From the NCBI GenBank assembly GCA_937891565.1, contig CALAHA010000266.1, positions 1 to 34,777 on the forward strand: a stretch of 34,777 bases of DNA, written 5' to 3'. Each line of letters starts with the position of its first letter. The stretch's first letter is position 1. Shown here one piece after another: positions 16,414 through 25,931 of the stretch. This DNA comes from an uncultured Ilumatobacter sp. Lineage in GTDB: Bacteria > Actinomycetota > Acidimicrobiia > Acidimicrobiales > Ilumatobacteraceae. The notes beneath the pieces were generated by a model. It worked only from the letters and a program-made list of their open reading frames with translations, did not search any database and was not told where the DNA came from. A program made the position numbers and the translations under genes.

Positions 16414-17367
16414 TCAGCTGATCGTCGACTGAAACTTCCGCATCAGCCACGGCCCGGCCTCGACCGGTTCATGCCTCGGCGCAGTTCCTGGCTCGACACA
16501 CGTCGGGAGACACTCGATCGTGGCATCCCAGTTCGCCATGTGGAAGAACGCCATTGACTGGCGCGCTGCGGGGTCGGCTGCGGTGACGCGGTGGACCGTG
16601 GATCTCCAGCGATCGTTCGTCCACTGCGCGATCGAGTCGCCGAGGTTGACAACAAAGTTGTTCGGATCGGGTGCGATGTCGATCCACGACCCGTCTGGCG
16701 ATTCAATCTGCAAACCCGGCACGTGATCGGTCCGCAGAATCGTGAGTGTGCCGTAATCGGAGTGTGCGCCAGCACGGAGTGCATCGGGCCCAATCGGAGT
16801 CATGGCGAGGGCCGGGTAGTTGAGTGCTCGCATCGAGGTAATCGGCCGATCGATGAGTGGGTCAAAATAGTGAGCGGGCAAGCCGAGTGCGATGGCCATC
16901 ACCGACATCAAGTGTTCGCTGACCGCAGCGAGGGCTTGGTAGTACGCAGTCCACGATTCACGGAGACGTGGTGGATGCTCAGGCCACAAGCTGGCGGAGC
17001 GGATCCATGCGTCATCGCGAGATGCTGAGATCGCGTTGGCTGCGCAGTCGGGGCCGACTGACAGCGATTCCTTGAGGTCGGGTGGCGGGGACTCGGCTCC
17101 GGTCGACTTGGCGAGTGACTCGAACCCGAACGGTGAGAAGCCGTACGGGTAGCCAGGCTCGGGGAACTCGATTCGCCGCTTCTCGGCGTCGGCGAGCGCG
17201 AAGAACTCGCCAGCATCGCTCCATGCCGCGTCAGCGATCGACCGGTCGATCGACGCAAGCGGGATGCAGAAGAACCCAACTTCCTCGCACGCCCTCGCCA
17301 TGCTGCGAGCCTGGTCTTCGATCGGTGCTGTCAGGTCGATCACATCCAGATGCATCTGCGACTCCAT
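16414..17367 (-). CDS. 2-oxoglutarate/Fe(II)-dependent oxygenase (isopenicillin N synthase-like)
   Basis: N-terminal DIOX_N-like IDLTAPIEDQARSMARACEEVGFFCI, then HSDYGTLTILRTDHVPGLQI (HxD) and NLGDSIAQWTNDRWRSTVHRV (distal His and RxS-like). Confidence 0.9.
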   Translation of the reverse strand: MESQMHLDVIDLTAPIEDQARSMARACEEVGFFCIPLASIDRSIADAAWSDAGEFFALADAEKRRIEFPEPGYPYGFSPFGFESLAKSTGAESPPPDLKESLSVGPDCAANAISASRDDAWIRSASLWPEHPPRLRESWTAYYQALAAVSEHLMSVMAIALGLPAHYFDPLIDRPITSMRALNYPALAMTPIGPDALRAGAHSDYGTLTILRTDHVPGLQIESPDGSWIDIAPDPNNFVVNLGDSIAQWTNDRWRSTVHRVTAADPAARQSMAFFHMANWDATIECLPTCVEPGTAPRHEPVEAGPWLMRKFQSTIS

Positions 17368-17475
17368 CCAGGAACGATACGCGCGACGCGCCTGTGACGT
17401 TTGTTGGTCTCCATTTCGGGAAGGGCGCCTGGATATCCGATTTCGTGGGCGCGGGTGGGGGATAGCCTCGGCCGG

Positions 17476-17784
17476 GTGCCAGATGTCCCCAAGATCAGCG
17501 CCGCAGATGTGAGCAAGGTGGCCACCTTGGCCCGGCTCTCTCTGACCGACGACGAGTTGACCACTGCGACTGCCGAACTGTCGGCGATGCTCGACCATTT
17601 CGCTGACATCGATGCGCTCGATCTCGACGGAGTTGAGCCGATGATGCAACCAACGCCACTCGCCAACGTGATGCGCGAAGACATCGAGGGGGAAACGCTC
17701 GATCGTGACGAAGTGCTCGGTCAAGCGCCTCTCACAGAAGACGGCCGTTTCCGCGTGCCGCCGATCATCGGAATCGAAGACTGA
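17476..17784 (+). CDS. gatC: Asp/Glu-tRNA(Asn/Gln) amidotransferase subunit C
   Basis: KISAADVSKVATLARLSLTDDELTTATAELSAMLDHFADIDALDLDGVEPM. GTG start. Immediately upstream of gatA. Confidence 0.93.
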   Translation: MPDVPKISAADVSKVATLARLSLTDDELTTATAELSAMLDHFADIDALDLDGVEPMMQPTPLANVMREDIEGETLDRDEVLGQAPLTEDGRFRVPPIIGIED

Positions 17785-17789
17785 ACGGC

Positions 17790-19259
17790 ATGAGCAGCAT
17801 GAGCGATCAACCAACCACCGCCGTCGACCTCGCCTGGAATGTCCGCAACAGCGTGAGCAAGGCCGTCGATGTCGTCGATGAATACCTCGCCCGCATCGAT
17901 GAACGTGACGGCGAGATCAACGCCTTCAACCTCGTGCTCACCGATCAGGCACGCGAACGCGCTGCCGAGATCGACGAGATGATTTCCCTCGGTCGCGACC
18001 CGGGCCCGCTCGCTGGAGTCCCGGTAGCGCTCAAAGACAACCTCTGTACCCGAGGCATCCCGACCACGTGCTCGTCCAAAATCCTCGCCGATTGGAAGCC
18101 GCCCTACGACGCCACCGTGGTCACCCGACTGCGTGACGCCGGAGCGATCTTCGTGGGCAAAACCAACCTCGACGAGTTCGCTATGGGATCGAGCACTGAG
18201 AACTCTGCGTTCGGCCCGACCAAGAACCCGCTCGACACAAGTCGCGTTCCCGGCGGCTCGTCAGGTGGATCCGCCGCAGCCGTGGCCGCGAACTTCGCCG
18301 CCGTCAGCTTCGGCTCCGACACCGGTGGGTCGATCCGCCAACCCGCAGCACTTTGTGGCGTGGTCGGCGTCAAACCCACCTACGGCGCAGTCAGCCGACT
18401 CGGGCTCATCGCATTCGGATCCAGCCTCGACCAGATTGGCCCGTTTGCCCACACCGTGCGCGACGCAGCAGTCGCGCTCGAAACGATCAGCGGCCATGAT
18501 CCGGGCGACTCGACGAGTATTCAGCAAGGCCCGCTCGACCTCAGCCGCACCCTCGACTCTGGTGTCGAAGGCCTGCGTGTCGGCCGCATTAGCGACCTAC
18601 CGAAAGGCGCCAGCCCCGACGTCGAGGAACGCCTCGAGGCTGCCTTCGATGCGCTGCGCGAAGCCGGCGCCGAGATCGTCGATGTTGAGATGCCTGCATT
18701 CAACTATGGCCTCACCGCCTATTACCTGATTGCGCCTGCTGAGGCGTCGAGCAACCTGGCCCGTTTCGACGGCGTTCGATTCGGCATGCGCACGCCAGCG
18801 CCTGACACGAACTCGATGTACACGGCCACGCGCACAGACGGTTTCGGTGCCGAGGTGAAGCGCCGCATCATGCTTGGCACGTATGCACTCTCGGCCGGCT
18901 ATTACGACGCCTACTACGGGCGTGCGCAGAAGGTCCGTCGACTCATCGCCAATGACTTCGCTGCGGCCTATGCCAAGGCCGATGTGTTGCTCACGCCGGC
19001 ATCGCCCACTGTTGCCTTCAAACTTGGCGACAAGGCCAGCGACCCGCTTGCCATGTATCTCTGCGACACGTACACGATCCCGTCGAACCTCACCGGCGAC
19101 CCGGGTATGAGCGTCCCGTTCGGCACCGGCGAACACGGCATGCCGGTCGGTGTGCAGATCCTCGCCCCGGCGCTCAAGGACCACGTGATGTTCCAGGCTG
19201 CAGCGACACTTGAACGGCATATGCAGAACCACCAGGATCAGAACGTGAGCGGATCATGA
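17790..19259 (+). CDS. gatA: Asp/Glu-tRNA(Asn/Gln) amidotransferase subunit A
   Basis: Amidase signature GGSSGGSAAAVAANFAAVSFGSDTGGSIRQPAALCGVVGVKPTYG. Confidence 0.97.
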   Translation: MSSMSDQPTTAVDLAWNVRNSVSKAVDVVDEYLARIDERDGEINAFNLVLTDQARERAAEIDEMISLGRDPGPLAGVPVALKDNLCTRGIPTTCSSKILADWKPPYDATVVTRLRDAGAIFVGKTNLDEFAMGSSTENSAFGPTKNPLDTSRVPGGSSGGSAAAVAANFAAVSFGSDTGGSIRQPAALCGVVGVKPTYGAVSRLGLIAFGSSLDQIGPFAHTVRDAAVALETISGHDPGDSTSIQQGPLDLSRTLDSGVEGLRVGRISDLPKGASPDVEERLEAAFDALREAGAEIVDVEMPAFNYGLTAYYLIAPAEASSNLARFDGVRFGMRTPAPDTNSMYTATRTDGFGAEVKRRIMLGTYALSAGYYDAYYGRAQKVRRLIANDFAAAYAKADVLLTPASPTVAFKLGDKASDPLAMYLCDTYTIPSNLTGDPGMSVPFGTGEHGMPVGVQILAPALKDHVMFQAAATLERHMQNHQDQNVSGS

Positions 19260-20728
19260 GCATCACCTATGTGAACGACGACGGCTACTACCCGTCGAAC
19301 GAGGAACACCCTCGTTGGGAGCACGAGGGTTACGAGATGGTCGTTGGCCTCGAGGTGCACGTCGAACTTGCCACGCGTACCAAGCTGTTTTCGTCGGCGC
19401 CAAACCGTTTCGGTGACGAGCCGAACACGAACATCGACCCGGTCACGCTCGGCCTGCCGGGGGCGCTCCCGGTACTCAACCGGCAGGCAGTCGAGCTGGC
19501 AATGCGCCTTGGCATCGCTCTCAACTGCACCGTCCAGAAGTCGACGTTCGCCCGCAAGAACTACTTCTACCCGGACATGCCAAAGGCGTATCAGATCAGC
19601 CAGTACGACGAGCCAATCAATATCGACGGCTGGCTCGACCTGCCTGACGGTTTCCGTGTGGGCATCGAGCGCGGCCACCTCGAAGAAGACACTGGTAAGT
19701 CCACACACGTCGGTGGTGCCGGCGGCCGTATCCACGGTTCTGACTACTCACTGATCGACTTCAACCGTGCCGGTGTTCCATTGGTCGAGATCGTCAGCCG
19801 CCCTGACATTCGCCATCCCGATCAGGCCAAGGCGTACGTGACCGAGCTACGTGGCATTCTCGTCGCGGTTGGTGCTTCGGATGCGAAGATGGAAGAAGGC
19901 TCGATGCGCGTCGATGCCAACGTTTCAGTCCGCAAACCCGGTGCCAACTTCAACACGCGTTGTGAGATCAAGAATGTCAACTCGGTGCGTTCACTCGGCC
20001 GAGCAATCGAGTACGAGGCGCAGCGCCAGGTTTTGCTGCACGAGGCAGGCGAGCCCGTGGTGCAACAGACGCGTCACTGGGATGAGAACGACGGCCGTAC
20101 CCACACGCTGCGGTCGAAGGAAGACGCCGACGACTACCGGTACTTTCTCGAGCCCGATCTCGTTGTCGTCGACCCCGGCATCGAATGGATTGAAGCAGTC
20201 CGCGCCGCACTGCCCGTGCTCCCCTCAGAACGTCGGGCCGGGCTCGCAGCAATCACTGGTCTGGCGGCTCATTCCGAAGCGATCATGGTCGTGACCGATC
20301 GCGGTCACGACGGTTTTGTCATGGACGTTGCCAAGCATGGCGGCAACGCAGAGATCGCTCTCAAGCATCTCCAGCAGTTACCCGGAGCTGCTGGCGTTCC
20401 AGCAGAAGACGTCGCCAAGCTGACCACGATGGAAGCGTCTGGTGGGCTGACGGCCACGCAGGCCAAGCAGGTTCTTGCAGACATGGTCGAAGCTGGCGGC
20501 GGCGATGCGGAAACGATTGCAGCCGGCAAGGGCTTTGAAGCAATGGGCAACTCCGAGCTGGAATCGATGGTCGACGCGGCAATCGCTGCTCAACCTGAGG
20601 CGTGGGAGAAGTTCTGTGCGGGTGAAAGCAAGGCCATGGGCGCGCTCGTTGGCGCCATCATGAAAGCTTCGAAGGGCCAGGCCGACGGTAAAGCCGTCAC
20701 GGCGCTCCTCAACGCCAAAAAGAGCTGA
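19256..20728 (+). CDS. gatB: Asp/Glu-tRNA(Asn/Gln) amidotransferase subunit B
   Basis: YEMVVGLEVHVELATRTKLFSSAPN, NYFYPDMPKAYQISQYDEPI, EDTGKSTH. ATGA overlap with gatA. Confidence 0.97.
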   Translation: MSITYVNDDGYYPSNEEHPRWEHEGYEMVVGLEVHVELATRTKLFSSAPNRFGDEPNTNIDPVTLGLPGALPVLNRQAVELAMRLGIALNCTVQKSTFARKNYFYPDMPKAYQISQYDEPINIDGWLDLPDGFRVGIERGHLEEDTGKSTHVGGAGGRIHGSDYSLIDFNRAGVPLVEIVSRPDIRHPDQAKAYVTELRGILVAVGASDAKMEEGSMRVDANVSVRKPGANFNTRCEIKNVNSVRSLGRAIEYEAQRQVLLHEAGEPVVQQTRHWDENDGRTHTLRSKEDADDYRYFLEPDLVVVDPGIEWIEAVRAALPVLPSERRAGLAAITGLAAHSEAIMVVTDRGHDGFVMDVAKHGGNAEIALKHLQQLPGAAGVPAEDVAKLTTMEASGGLTATQAKQVLADMVEAGGGDAETIAAGKGFEAMGNSELESMVDAAIAAQPEAWEKFCAGESKAMGALVGAIMKASKGQADGKAVTALLNAKKS

Positions 20729-20734
20729 ACCGCC

Positions 20735-21035
20735 TCAGCTTGCTACCACTTCGACTTCGTATCGAGCGGTTGCTTGGTCGACAGCTGCCAGTTGCTTTTC
20801 GGCGAGTTCGGGTCGTGATTTTTGTGCGCGATTTGCTGCGCTAATCAAGCTCCCGACGCTGCCCTGGAAATGCGGTATCACGTGGCGTGCAAGGAGCTCG
20901 TAGCTCTTGCGGGTTGTGGCGGTGTTCGCCCAGTTGTGGCTCAGTGTGAGATACGCACCGAAACCACCGTTCGAGTGACAGGGTCGGGTTGTGCCCCGGG
21001 GGATGGAACGGGGCCATGAAAGTGCCGAATCGCAA
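20735..21035 (-). pseudogene. luciferase-like (LLM) flavin monooxygenase remnant
   Basis: N-terminus MRFGTFMAPFHPPGHNPTLSLERWF is followed, after a frame change, by C-terminal FGAYLTLSHNWANTATTRKSYELLARHVIPHFQGSVGSLISAANRAQ. Only the ends of the gene remain. Confidence 0.75.
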
Positions 21036-21062
21036 GCGAGTTGGAGTTTGCTGGCGAGTTGA

Positions 21063-21082
21063 AATCTGTTGGAATCTGTTGG
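21063..21082. repeat. 10-bp tandem duplication (AATCTGTTGG)x2
   Basis: Two perfect adjacent copies. Confidence 0.8.
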
Positions 21083-21098
21083 AAGGGTCGACGGCCCG

Positions 21099-21647
21099 TC
21101 ATTGAGCCGTGGTGAACGCTTTGAGGACACGCAGCGTGACGTTGATCGTGACGGCCACCACCTCATCGTTTTTGGCCTCACGCGCCACGAAAAGTGTGGT
21201 CAGACGTGAGTCGTCCTGGCCCGGATCGAAGATGAGGATCAGTGGACCTGCCGCAATGTCGATCTCGACAAGCTGCTCGCACAAACTCACTGCGAACTTG
21301 TCGCGGACCAGGCTCATGTCATTGGTGTCGATAATGAAGGCATCATCGAATCCCTTGTGGCCAACAGCGTGAGATTGCTCGACGACGTCGAGCAAGTTCG
21401 GTGCTCGACGCGATTGAAATGCGATCCAGCGACCGAGGTGAGTTTGCAGTTTGGCGGCGCCAACAGCCAACACGTTGCCGTTGGCATCTTCACCGCGTTC
21501 GAGGCGGACGCCGTCACGGGAGTGGACCGATTCGAATACATACGCATCGAACGCAACGGAAGTGATCGAAACCGTCGAGGGGGCCACCACAAACACTGTA
21601 TTCGGTGTCGACCTATCGGAAGTCGGCTCGGGGTGGGTGGCGTCCAA
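21099..21647 (-). CDS. hypothetical protein
   Basis: 183-codon ORF including stop, with plausible composition. No family recognised with confidence; the C-terminal part is weakly reminiscent of DUF3137-like proteins. Confidence 0.55.
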   Translation of the reverse strand: MDATHPEPTSDRSTPNTVFVVAPSTVSITSVAFDAYVFESVHSRDGVRLERGEDANGNVLAVGAAKLQTHLGRWIAFQSRRAPNLLDVVEQSHAVGHKGFDDAFIIDTNDMSLVRDKFAVSLCEQLVEIDIAAGPLILIFDPGQDDSRLTTLFVAREAKNDEVVAVTINVTLRVLKAFTTAQ

Positions 21648-21736
21648 GTGAGACCAGATGTCGGGAGTGCCTCACACCGGAACTGGTGCGCGTAGCACCA
21701 GGGTCCCCTGGGACGCCTCGCACTATCCTCGCCACT

Positions 21737-23446
21737 ATGTCAGCTGACAATCAGAACACTCCTGTGGACATCAAGCCGCGCTCACGCGACGTCACCGACG
21801 GCATGCAGAAGGCCCCATCGCGTTCGATGCTCCGAGCGATCGGGATGGGCGACGACGACTGGGAGAAGCCGCAGATCGGCCTCGCCAACGCATGGAACGA
21901 AGTCACTCCATGCAATATGACGCTGCGCAAGCTTGCTGCGCAGGCCAAGGCCGGCGTCAACGCTGCCGGTGGTTTCGGCATGGAGTTCGGCACGATCACC
22001 GTGTCCGACGGCATCTCGATGGGTCACGAAGGCATGCGCGCTTCGCTGGTTTCACGCGAGGTCATCACCGACTCGGTCGAGACCGTCATGCACGCCGAGC
22101 GCCTCGACGGTTTCGTTGGCCTCGCGGGCTGCGACAAATCAATCCCGGGCATGCTGATGGCTGCGGCCCGCCTCGACCTCGCATCGGTGTTTGTCTACAA
22201 CGGCTCGATCATGCCGGGTGAGCACCATGGCAAGGCACTCGACATCACTTCGGTGTTCGAAGCTGTCGGGGCACACGCAGCCGGCATGATCGACGACCAG
22301 GAATTGCACGACATCGAAGTGAAGGCATGCCCCGGAGAGGGTGCCTGTGGCGGCATGTTCACCGCCAACACGATGAGCTCGATCGCCGAAGCCCTTGGGA
22401 TGAGCCTCCCGGGTTCCGCGTCGCCGCCGGCTATTGACCCGCGCCGCGAAGCCGATGCACGCCTCGCCGGTGAAGCCGTTGTTGGTTTGCTCCGACTCGG
22501 CATCACGTCGCGCCAGATCATGACCAAGCCTGCATTCGAGAACGCGATTGCGCTGACGTCGGCGCTCGGTGGATCCACCAATGCCGTGCTCCACCTGCTT
22601 GCTATTGCCAACGAGGCCGGAGTCGATCTCCAACTCGACGACTTCAACCGGATTGCCGACAAGGTGCCTCACATCGCCGACATGACCCCGGGTGGCAAGT
22701 TCCACATGAGCGATCTCGACAAGGTCGGAGGCGTCCCCGGTGTCCTCAAGCATCTGCTCGACAATGGCATGTTGAACGGCGACTGCATGACCGTCACCGG
22801 TAAAACAATGGCGGAGAATCTCAACGCGATGGACATCGCTGAGCCCGACGGCGTCGTTGTCCATCCGGTCAGCGCACCGATCCACAGTGAGGGTGGCATC
22901 AACATCCTCACTGGTTCGCTCGCCCCGTTGGGGTCGGTCGTCAAGGTAGCCGGCCTCACCGCCGAGCAGATGCACTTCGAAGGCCCGGCCCGCGTGTACG
23001 ACGACGAGTCGTTCGCGATGGAGGCGATTCTCGCTGGCGAGATCAATGCTGGTGACGTCATCGTCATCCGTTACGAAGGCCCTAAGGGCGGCCCGGGCAT
23101 GCGTGAAATGCTGGCGATCACCGGAGCACTCAAAGGTGCTGGCCGCGGCGGCGACGTCGCGCTGATTACCGACGGTCGATTTTCTGGAGGCACGTGGGGC
23201 TTCTGTATTGGCCACGTGGCACCGGAAGCTGCCGACGGTGGCCCGATTGCATTCATCGAAGAGGGCGACTCGATCCTCATCGACGTGCCGAGCAAGAAAC
23301 TCGACCTGCTGGTTTCCGACGAGGTACTCGCAGCGCGCAAGGTCGGTTGGCAGCCCAACCCGCCGCGCTACACCTCAGGTGTCCTTGGTAAGTACGCACG
23401 TCTCGTGCAGGGCGCTGAAACCGGTGCCATCACGAATCCGCTCTGA
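21737..23446 (+). CDS. ilvD: dihydroxy-acid dehydratase
   Basis: [70 protein letters not shown] and [24 protein letters not shown]. Confidence 0.97.
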   Translation: MSADNQNTPVDIKPRSRDVTDGMQKAPSRSMLRAIGMGDDDWEKPQIGLANAWNEVTPCNMTLRKLAAQAKAGVNAAGGFGMEFGTITVSDGISMGHEGMRASLVSREVITDSVETVMHAERLDGFVGLAGCDKSIPGMLMAAARLDLASVFVYNGSIMPGEHHGKALDITSVFEAVGAHAAGMIDDQELHDIEVKACPGEGACGGMFTANTMSSIAEALGMSLPGSASPPAIDPRREADARLAGEAVVGLLRLGITSRQIMTKPAFENAIALTSALGGSTNAVLHLLAIANEAGVDLQLDDFNRIADKVPHIADMTPGGKFHMSDLDKVGGVPGVLKHLLDNGMLNGDCMTVTGKTMAENLNAMDIAEPDGVVVHPVSAPIHSEGGINILTGSLAPLGSVVKVAGLTAEQMHFEGPARVYDDESFAMEAILAGEINAGDVIVIRYEGPKGGPGMREMLAITGALKGAGRGGDVALITDGRFSGGTWGFCIGHVAPEAADGGPIAFIEEGDSILIDVPSKKLDLLVSDEVLAARKVGWQPNPPRYTSGVLGKYARLVQGAETGAITNPL

Positions 23447-23452
23447 GTGAGC

Positions 23453-23488
23453 CCGGGGTTTCAGCCGGGGTTTCAGCCGGGGTTTCAG
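23453..23488. repeat. 12-bp tandem repeat (CCGGGGTTTCAG)x3
   Basis: Three perfect copies starting 6 bp after the ilvD stop. Confidence 0.95.
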
Positions 23489-23800
23489 GTGGCGTTTGCC
23501 CGGGTGATTGCGGCGACGACGGTCTGGGGTTCGAAATCGGGGGCCGCCTGGTGGCTCGCCCCAGCTTTGTTCAGCTCGTCTTCGAGGCAGAACGGGACGA
23601 GGTCGGTCAGCCCCGGCAGGGCCATGGCAAACGGCGGCAACCACACCGTTGGCCTGATAGAAAGTGGCGGCGAGCTCAGCGGTCTCGCCGCCATGCGGGA
23701 AATCCCACATCGTGCCGTGGCCGCCGACGTGAAAAATCACGTTGAACTGGTCAGCATCGACTATTTCCGGAACGGCTGTCTCCTCTCCCTTCCCTCCCTC
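23485..23800 (-). pseudogene. DJ-1/PfpI family remnant (frameshifted, N-terminally truncated)
   Basis: VDADQFNVIFHVGGHGTMWDFPHGGETAELAATFYQANGVVAAVCHGPAG in one frame, then LTDLVPFCLEDELNKAGASHQAAPDFEPQTVVAAITRANAT* in another. Confidence 0.8.
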
Positions 23801-23844
23801 CTCTCCCTTTGCGTGCGAAGGCCGAGCGGACGTAACCTGGCCCA

Positions 23845-24048
23845 ATGAGTAACTCCGGCGGACGAAACTTTCTCGCCTCGGTGATCGGCTGGCTCATCGT
23901 GGCCATCATTGTCTGGGTCCTCTTTGGCGGAATCTTTGGTGCGATCCGATTCATCATTCGGATGGTCGTGTTTCTCGTCGTTGTCGGAACGCTCCTGTCG
24001 CTCTATTTTCGACTACGTGGGAACGGCAGCGGGAGCGGCAAGAGCTAG
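23845..24048 (+). CDS. small membrane protein (67 aa)
   Basis: MSNSGGRNFLASVIGWLIVAIIVWVLFGGIFGAIRFIIRMVVFLVVVGTLLSLYFRLRGNGSGSGKS: one or two predicted TM segments and a Gly/Ser tail. Confidence 0.6.
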   Translation: MSNSGGRNFLASVIGWLIVAIIVWVLFGGIFGAIRFIIRMVVFLVVVGTLLSLYFRLRGNGSGSGKS

Positions 24049-24084
24049 CTCATGAGCTGGACCGGAACACTGGTGACTGGCCCA

Positions 24085-24590
24085 ATGTTCTGTCTGTCAT
24101 AACCACTGCGTTCGTACTCTCACGCGGTGCAAGTCGCGGCTCGATCCAGGTCGGGATGGCAATGGCCCTGGCGGACCGTGGCATCGTTCTGGATCTGATC
24201 GTCGTCACAGCTGACGCCATCTCGGGCAAAGAGGTGCTGATCACCGAAGGCAACGTGGTCGACGCCGTCACCGCAAGCGCCGGCTGATCGATGGTGCGGT
24301 CATCAACAACACGCCGATCACAACCGCAATCGAAGCGGGAGCGACCGAGGTGTGGGTGCTGTCGACGGGCTATTCGTGTGATCTGGTCGCTCCGCCCCAG
24401 ACAGCAATCGCTGCAGCGCTGCAGCGCTGCACGCTGTCAGCCTCATGGTGCAACGCCGCTTCGTGCCCGGTGCTGGTGTCACCCATCGACTTCTCCCACT
24501 CAGCCGAACTGATCGAGAGCGCAGCGTCAAGCGCGCACGCGCGGCTCGACACAGGCGAGCCAATCGCACAGATGATTCCACAAGTCACAA
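24085..24590 (+). pseudogene. patatin-like phospholipase remnant
   Basis: TAFVLSRGASRGSIQVGMAMALADRGIVLDLIVVTADAISG resembles the patatin N-terminus with the GxSxG elbow lost. After a stop/frame change: LIDGAVINNTPITTAIEAGATEVWVLSTGYSCDLVAPPQTAIAAAL...VSPIDFSHSAELIESA. Confidence 0.75.
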
Positions 24591-24599
24591 AGCCCGCCC

Positions 24600-24634
24600 G
24601 ACTGTCACACCGAGGTCTGCTCGGTGTGACAGTC
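24600..24634. terminator. 15-bp perfect hairpin (GACTGTCACACCGAG-gtctg-CTCGGTGTGACAGTC), candidate bidirectional terminator
   Basis: Perfect inverted repeat between the convergent patatin remnant and serine hydrolase. It overlaps the hydrolase stop codon (24633-24635). Confidence 0.6.
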
Positions 24635-25862
24635 AGTCAACGAGGGCTTGGTAGACGAGTTGTTGGAGGATCGGTCGGATCGGGTAGGTGCTTGACGGCA
24701 ACAGCTGTGTGAGGAAGACGGCCACGATGTCTTCAACCGGATCGACCCAGAAGGCCGTGCTGGCTGCGCCACCCCAGGCGTACTGACCGGCTGACCCAAT
24801 CACCTTGTTCTCGGCGCTGTCGAGGACCACGGAGAAGCCCAGCCCGAAGCCCATGCCGTTGAACTCGGTTTCAGCGAAGAGCGGCCGCCCGAAGTCTTCG
24901 AGAATGGCTCCGCCGGGCAGGTGGTTTGTTGCCATGTACTTGACGGTTCGACTGCCGAGGATGCGCTCCCCGTCGAGTTCGCCACCGTTCAACAACATGT
25001 GGCAGAACCGCAGATAGTCCGCGGCTGTACCGCACAGGCCACCACCGCCACTGAGCATTGTCGGCTTCTTATCGAGCGGCGCCCCCGGCATGACAGCCGT
25101 TTTCTTGTTCACCGGGTAGTACAGCTCGGCGAAGCGATCACGCTTGTCGCCCTCGACCCAGAACTCGGTGTCGGTCATGCCCAATGGATCGAGGATGCGC
25201 TCACGGAAAAACTCGTCGAGCGATTGGCCTGAAACGACCTCGACGATTCGGCCGAGCACGTCGGTCGACACGCCGTACAGCCATTCGGTCCCCGGCTGGA
25301 ATGCAAGTGGCAAGCCGGCCCACACGTCACAGCAGGCCTCAATGTCCATGCCCTTCGGGATGCCCCACTCGAATCCGGCCTGGCGGTACAGGGCGTCGGT
25401 GACGTGGTTGTTGTGGAAGCCGTAGGTGAGCCCCGACGTGTGCGTGAGCAGATGCCAGATCTTCATGGGCTCGGTCTGACCTTCGGTGACCGGCGCGGTC
25501 GTCGAGCCGCCGCGGTAGACCCGGGCGTTCTCGAAGGACGGGATGTACTTCGACACCTTGTCCTTGAGCTGCAGCTTGCCCTCTTCGTAGAGAATCATGG
25601 CGGCGACCGAGGTGATCGGCTTGGTCATCGAGAACATGCGGCAGATGGTGTCGGATTCCCATGGCAGGTCGGTCTCGATGTTTCGCTTGCCATAGGTCGA
25701 GCTGTGGGCGATCTCGCCTTTGCGTGAGACGACGACTTGCCAGCCCGGCAGTCGACCGTCGTCGACGTACTGCTTGAAGTGATCGTCAATGCGAGTGAGT
25801 CGCCCAGCATCGAAGCCAGCCTCGGCAGGTGTGATTGTTTGCTCAGTTCCAGTGACAGCCAT
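24633..25862 (-). CDS. serine hydrolase, beta-lactamase/EstB-like family
   Basis: CRMFSMTKPITSVAAMILYEEGKLQLKDKVSKYIPSF (SxxK), WLYGVSTDVLGRIVEVVSGQSLDEFF (YxS-like), LSGGGGLCGTAADYLRFCHMLLNGGELDG. Confidence 0.93.
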   Translation of the reverse strand: MAVTGTEQTITPAEAGFDAGRLTRIDDHFKQYVDDGRLPGWQVVVSRKGEIAHSSTYGKRNIETDLPWESDTICRMFSMTKPITSVAAMILYEEGKLQLKDKVSKYIPSFENARVYRGGSTTAPVTEGQTEPMKIWHLLTHTSGLTYGFHNNHVTDALYRQAGFEWGIPKGMDIEACCDVWAGLPLAFQPGTEWLYGVSTDVLGRIVEVVSGQSLDEFFRERILDPLGMTDTEFWVEGDKRDRFAELYYPVNKKTAVMPGAPLDKKPTMLSGGGGLCGTAADYLRFCHMLLNGGELDGERILGSRTVKYMATNHLPGGAILEDFGRPLFAETEFNGMGFGLGFSVVLDSAENKVIGSAGQYAWGGAASTAFWVDPVEDIVAVFLTQLLPSSTYPIRPILQQLVYQALVD

Positions 25863-25931
25863 CGGATGATGATGGCAGGGAAGCGTCGTCTATGAGTAAC
25901 CCCGGGTGGAGTGGTTGAAGAATCGGGTGGC

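Noticed and set aside
16591-17028. 145-aa plus-strand ORF antisense to the 2OG oxygenase
   Set aside because: Shadow ORF; the minus strand has the complete HxD...H oxygenase signature.
13010-17367. alpha-galactosidase, MFS and 2OG oxygenase as one new catabolic system
   Set aside because: The oxygenase is convergent and the MFS resembles OFA/monocarboxylate types, not a galactoside importer. Proximity alone does not support a shared pathway.
22139-23215. 358-aa minus-strand ORF antisense to ilvD
   Set aside because: Shadow ORF caused by GC-rich codon bias. The plus strand encodes a full IlvD with all signatures.
24416-24433. (GCAGCGCT)x2 tandem duplication
   Set aside because: Very short and inside the patatin remnant. 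Likely chance or slippage, not a separate element.
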